8,233 nt of DNA, from contig JASLBL010000438.1 of assembly GCA_030146615.1 (NCBI GenBank), positions 1-8,233 of the forward strand. The letters are read 5' to 3'. The stretch's first letter is position 1; each line of letters starts with the position of its first letter. This stretch comes from Actinomycetes bacterium (GTDB taxonomy: Bacteria; Actinomycetota; CALGFH01). The notes below the pieces were generated by a model. That model was not told the origin of the DNA. It did not search any database and worked only from the letters and a program-made list of their open reading frames with translations. Below are positions 6,596-8,233 of the stretch, one piece after another. The position numbers were made by a program, and so were the translations under genes.

Positions 6596-6597
6596 CA

Positions 6598-7281
6598 GTG
6601 GCTTCAGCGTGTCGGCCGGGATGCGCGCAGGCTACGCCGGATGACGTCGCCATGCTCGCGCACGAGCTGCGGCGCCGGATGGCGGCCGTCCGGGTCGCCG
6701 GCGAGGCCATCGCCGTGCTCCGCGACCAGGGCCTGGACACCACGCCCATGCTCGACCTGCTCCTGGCCGAGGTGGGCGACCTGGACCAGCTGGCCGGCGA
6801 GGTGCTGGGCGACCACCGCCGGCGGCGGGCCGAGACCGAGCCCGAGGCGGCCGTGCCCGAGGTGGCCGCGACCGTCCAGGCGGCGGCCAGGACCGTGGCC
6901 GTGGCCCGCGGGGCGACCGTCCGGGTCCAGGCCGGCGTCCAGGCCGAGGTCGAGGGCAGCCCGACCATGCTCCGCCAGGCGATCGAGAACCTGATCGACA
7001 ACGTGGCCGCCCACGGCGGGCCCGACGGGGTCGAGGTGGACGTCCGGGCCGACCCGGCGGCCGGGCAGGTCGAGGTGGTCGTGGCCGACCGGGGCGATGG
7101 GGGGCGCGAGGTCCCCAGCGGCCACGGCATCGGGCTGTTCGTCGTCCGCCGGTTCCTCGACGAGGCCGGGGGCCGCTCCTGGGTGGCGGCCCGGGAAGGC
7201 GGCGGCACCCTGGTCGGGCTGCGCCTGCCGCTGCGGCCGGACGCCGAACCGGATCCACTGGATATCGCCGTCAACACCTGA
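6598..7281 (+). CDS. Small soluble sensor histidine kinase without sensor or membrane domain
   Basis: The 227-residue protein has a dimerisation/phospho-acceptor helix with H22 in MLAHELRRRM (19-28) and then a GHKL-type ATPase domain. The latter shows the N box in RQAIENLIDN (N131, N135), a G1-type element VADRGDG (D164) and the G2 loop GHGIGLFVVRRF (175-186). Before H22 there are only 21 residues: no PAS, GAF or HAMP domain and no membrane segment. The protein is also shorter than most kinases, with a reduced segment between N box and G1. It must sense through a partner or act as a simple phosphodonor. The GTG at 6598 is chosen for the strong upstream purine-rich site; an in-frame ATG at 6652 would leave almost nothing before the histidine. 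The response regulator begins 27 bases downstream, giving a standard two-component pair. Confidence 0.87.
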   Translation: MASACRPGCAQATPDDVAMLAHELRRRMAAVRVAGEAIAVLRDQGLDTTPMLDLLLAEVGDLDQLAGEVLGDHRRRRAETEPEAAVPEVAATVQAAARTVAVARGATVRVQAGVQAEVEGSPTMLRQAIENLIDNVAAHGGPDGVEVDVRADPAAGQVEVVVADRGDGGREVPSGHGIGLFVVRRFLDEAGGRSWVAAREGGGTLVGLRLPLRPDAEPDPLDIAVNT

Positions 7282-7308
7282 TCGGCGCTCTCGGGGGGGC
7301 AAGCGGCA

Positions 7309-8094
7309 ATGGCACTGCGGCAACCGGTCCGGGTCGTGCTGGCCGACGACCAGCACGCCTTCGTCGAGGGCCTTGGCATGGTCCTGTCGGCCGAGGACGA
7401 CCTCGAGATCGTCGCCCTGGCCGGCGACGGCGCCTCCACCCTTCAGGCGGTCCGGACCCACCACCCTGACGTGCTGGTGGTCGACACCGAGATGCCCGGC
7501 CCGGCTGTCACCGAGCTGGTCCGCCTGGTCGGCCAGGAAGAGCCGGCGACCCGGGTCCTGCTGCTGGCCGAGGACGCCCGCCCCCGCCCCGCCCCGGCCG
7601 ACCACGCCGGCATGAGCCGGGCCGCCTCGGCCCGCGAGCTGGCCGATGCCATCCGGGCCGTGGCCGCCGGCTTCCGGATGGTGGCAGCCGACTCGCCAGC
7701 CCCCCGGCACGCGTCACCCCGGCACGCGTCACCCCGGCACGCGTCACTCCAGCACGCGTCACCCCCACCCCGGGATGGTGGGGCCCCCGGACGGGAGGGT
7801 AGCCGGCCGCCGGGAGGGGTGCTCGACGCTGTCCACAGCCCCGCCCCACACGAGCGGGACCTCCACGCCGAGCTGCTGCTGCGCAGCCTGTCCGGGCGCG
7901 AGCGCCAGGTCCTCGGCCTGCTGGCCCGCGGCTACTCCAACCGCCGCATCGCCGAGGCCTGCTACCTGTCGCTCAACACCGTCCGCACCCACGTGCAGAA
8001 CGTGCTGGTCAAGCTGGGCGTACACTCCAAGCTGGAGGCGGCCGCACTGGCCGTGCGCCAGGGGCTGGTGCAGATCGAGGACCACCCGGCCTAG
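7309..8094 (+). CDS. NarL/FixJ-type response regulator with repeat-expanded linker
   Basis: The 261-residue product has a receiver (about 6-125), a long linker (about 126-190) and a LuxR helix-turn-helix (195-251, LSGRERQVLGLLARG then NTVRTHVQNVLVKLG). The receiver keeps the acidic pair D13-D14 and phospho-acceptor D59 (VLVVDTEMPG). The switch Thr/Ser is Ala (A87 in VLLLAEDA), and the usual lysine appears replaced by Arg (R104 in GMSRAAS). The stretch around 88-100 is rich in Pro, Arg and Ala (EDARPRPAPADHA) where the family normally has the beta4-alpha4 region. The linker holds four PRHAS-like copies from a 15-bp DNA repeat and is some 40 residues longer than that of the other regulator here. 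ATG 7309 is preceded by a G-rich site (7293-7299). It is probably cotranscribed with the kinase and is its likely partner, unless the altered receiver prevents normal phosphotransfer. DNA targets are unknown. Confidence 0.9.
   Translation: MALRQPVRVVLADDQHAFVEGLGMVLSAEDDLEIVALAGDGASTLQAVRTHHPDVLVVDTEMPGPAVTELVRLVGQEEPATRVLLLAEDARPRPAPADHAGMSRAASARELADAIRAVAAGFRMVAADSPAPRHASPRHASPRHASLQHASPPPRDGGAPGREGSRPPGGVLDAVHSPAPHERDLHAELLLRSLSGRERQVLGLLARGYSNRRIAEACYLSLNTVRTHVQNVLVKLGVHSKLEAAALAVRQGLVQIEDHPA
7702..7761 (+). repeat. Four-copy 15-bp tandem repeat inside the regulator linker
   Basis: The unit CCCCGGCACGCGTCA occurs three times without change (7702-7716, 7717-7731, 7732-7746), and a fourth time with two substitutions (7747-7761, CTCCAGCACGCGTCA). 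It is in frame and encodes P-R-H-A-S three times, then L-Q-H-A-S (residues 132-151). Being a multiple of three, copy-number change would alter linker length without breaking the frame. Each unit carries the palindrome ACGCGT. Confidence 0.95.
7763..7783 (+). repeat. Hairpin in the linker coding sequence, next to the tandem repeat
   Basis: CCCCACC (7763-7769) and GGTGGGG (7777-7783) are perfect complements around a 7-base loop. The hairpin begins two bases after the last 15-bp unit, inside the open frame (prolines, then RDGG). It may mark a spot prone to replication slippage; no other role is supported. Confidence 0.4.
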
Positions 8095-8196
8095 GCGCAG
8101 GGGTGCTCCCTGCCTTCGGAGGGCAGGTCCATGGTGGCGCCGCCCACCCGGGGCCTTGATGTGACACGTCCCTGAGCCTGGAGGTCGGAACAGTCC
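8095..8196 (+). other. Intergenic stretch with a hairpin, possible terminator, and next gene's leader
   Basis: Fifteen bases after the regulator stop, CCTGCC (8109-8114) pairs with GGCAGG (8122-8127) around a 7-base loop containing TTCGG. No U tract follows, so it is at best a weak intrinsic terminator of the kind often found in high-GC actinobacteria. GGAGG at 8180-8184 is the likely ribosome site of the next gene. No promoter is recognisable. Confidence 0.4.
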
Positions 8197-8233
8197 GTGG
8201 GTGCCGGCCGGTTCGATCGTCGCAACTTCCTCA
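8197..8233 (+). CDS. Start of a gene with a twin-arginine-like N terminus (partial)
   Basis: From GTG at 8197-8199 the frame reads MGAGRFDRRNFL before the window ends. Consecutive arginines followed by a polar residue and Phe-Leu (DRRNFL) match the core of the Tat signal motif, RRxFL. A GGAGG site lies 12 bases upstream, somewhat far but usable. If correct, the product is exported folded across the membrane, as for many cofactor-containing or substrate-binding proteins. Only 12 codons are visible, so function cannot be given. A different GTG at 8201 opens another frame without recognisable content. The gene lies 102 bases after the second regulator on the same strand. Confidence 0.5.
   Translation, partial: MGAGRFDRRNFL

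Larger units (their letters stand above)
6293..6597. promoter_or_regulatory. Divergent control region between the regulator-sat operon and the kinase-regulator pair
   Basis: This is the only gap of about 300 bases in the window, and it must contain the outward promoters of both flanking transcription units. Its right half (about 6484-6535) is clearly richer in A and T than the genes. It holds a 13-bp perfect inverted repeat at 6386-6398, an inverted repeat at 6312-6323, an 8-bp palindrome CGAGCTCG at 6447-6454 and a hairpin around the kinase ribosome-binding site (6573-6595). TTGACG at 6561-6566 resembles a -35 box but has no matching -10 at normal spacing. I see no convincing sigma-70-type promoter and no short gene with a ribosome site. 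Confidence 0.6.

Noticed and set aside
6604..7710. Minus-strand open frame (368 codons) opposite the kinase and second regulator
   Set aside because: The plus strand has H, N and G boxes and a receiver in order with ribosome sites; the minus frame is compositionally a mirror of these codons.
7702..7761. Tandem repeats as a CRISPR array or origin iterons
   Set aside because: The units are directly abutting with no spacers, are only 15 bp, and lie in frame within a regulator gene.

Overview
The window is very GC-rich (third codon positions almost always G or C), uses several GTG starts, has tightly packed co-directional genes and carries NarL/FixJ-type regulators. This suggests a high-GC actinobacterium (Actinomycetota), probably not a classical model lineage; the phylum is an inference from composition and gene families. 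No rRNA, tRNA, CRISPR array, insertion sequence or prophage gene is visible.

Layout. Bases 1-6292 hold six genes, all on the minus strand. In transcription order (right to left) they are: a LuxR-type response regulator (5621-6292); ATP sulfurylase sat (4417-5583); APS kinase cysC (3843-4388); a PHP-domain phosphoesterase (2992-3843, overlapping the cysC stop by one base); a secreted protein of seven beta-propeller-like repeats (1785-2936); and an MMPL/RND-type membrane transporter that runs off the left edge (1-1699). A divergent 305-base control region (6293-6597) follows. To its right, on the plus strand, lie a small histidine kinase without a sensor or membrane domain (6598-7281), a second LuxR-type response regulator with a repeat-expanded linker (7309-8094), and the first 12 codons of a gene whose N terminus reads like a twin-arginine signal (8197 onward).

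How the genes fit together. Sat makes APS from sulfate and ATP, and CysC phosphorylates APS to PAPS. The PHP protein belongs to the TrpH/YciV-like group, in which 3',5'-bisphosphonucleotide (pAp) phosphatase activity is known. Regulator - sat - cysC - PHP therefore reads as a PAPS-making module with its own by-product clearance. No PAPS reductase (cysH), cysD/cysN or sulfotransferase lies in the window, so the consumer of PAPS is elsewhere. The two regulators on either side of the control region share about 36 of 57 residues in their DNA-binding domains and may read similar sites, with the small kinase as possible phosphodonor to one or both.

The main points for a second look are the PAPS/pAp operon, the two paralogous regulators with altered receiver residues around one sensorless kinase, a four-copy 15-bp tandem repeat inside the second regulator, and two ribosome-binding sites placed in or against hairpins (MMPL gene and kinase gene).
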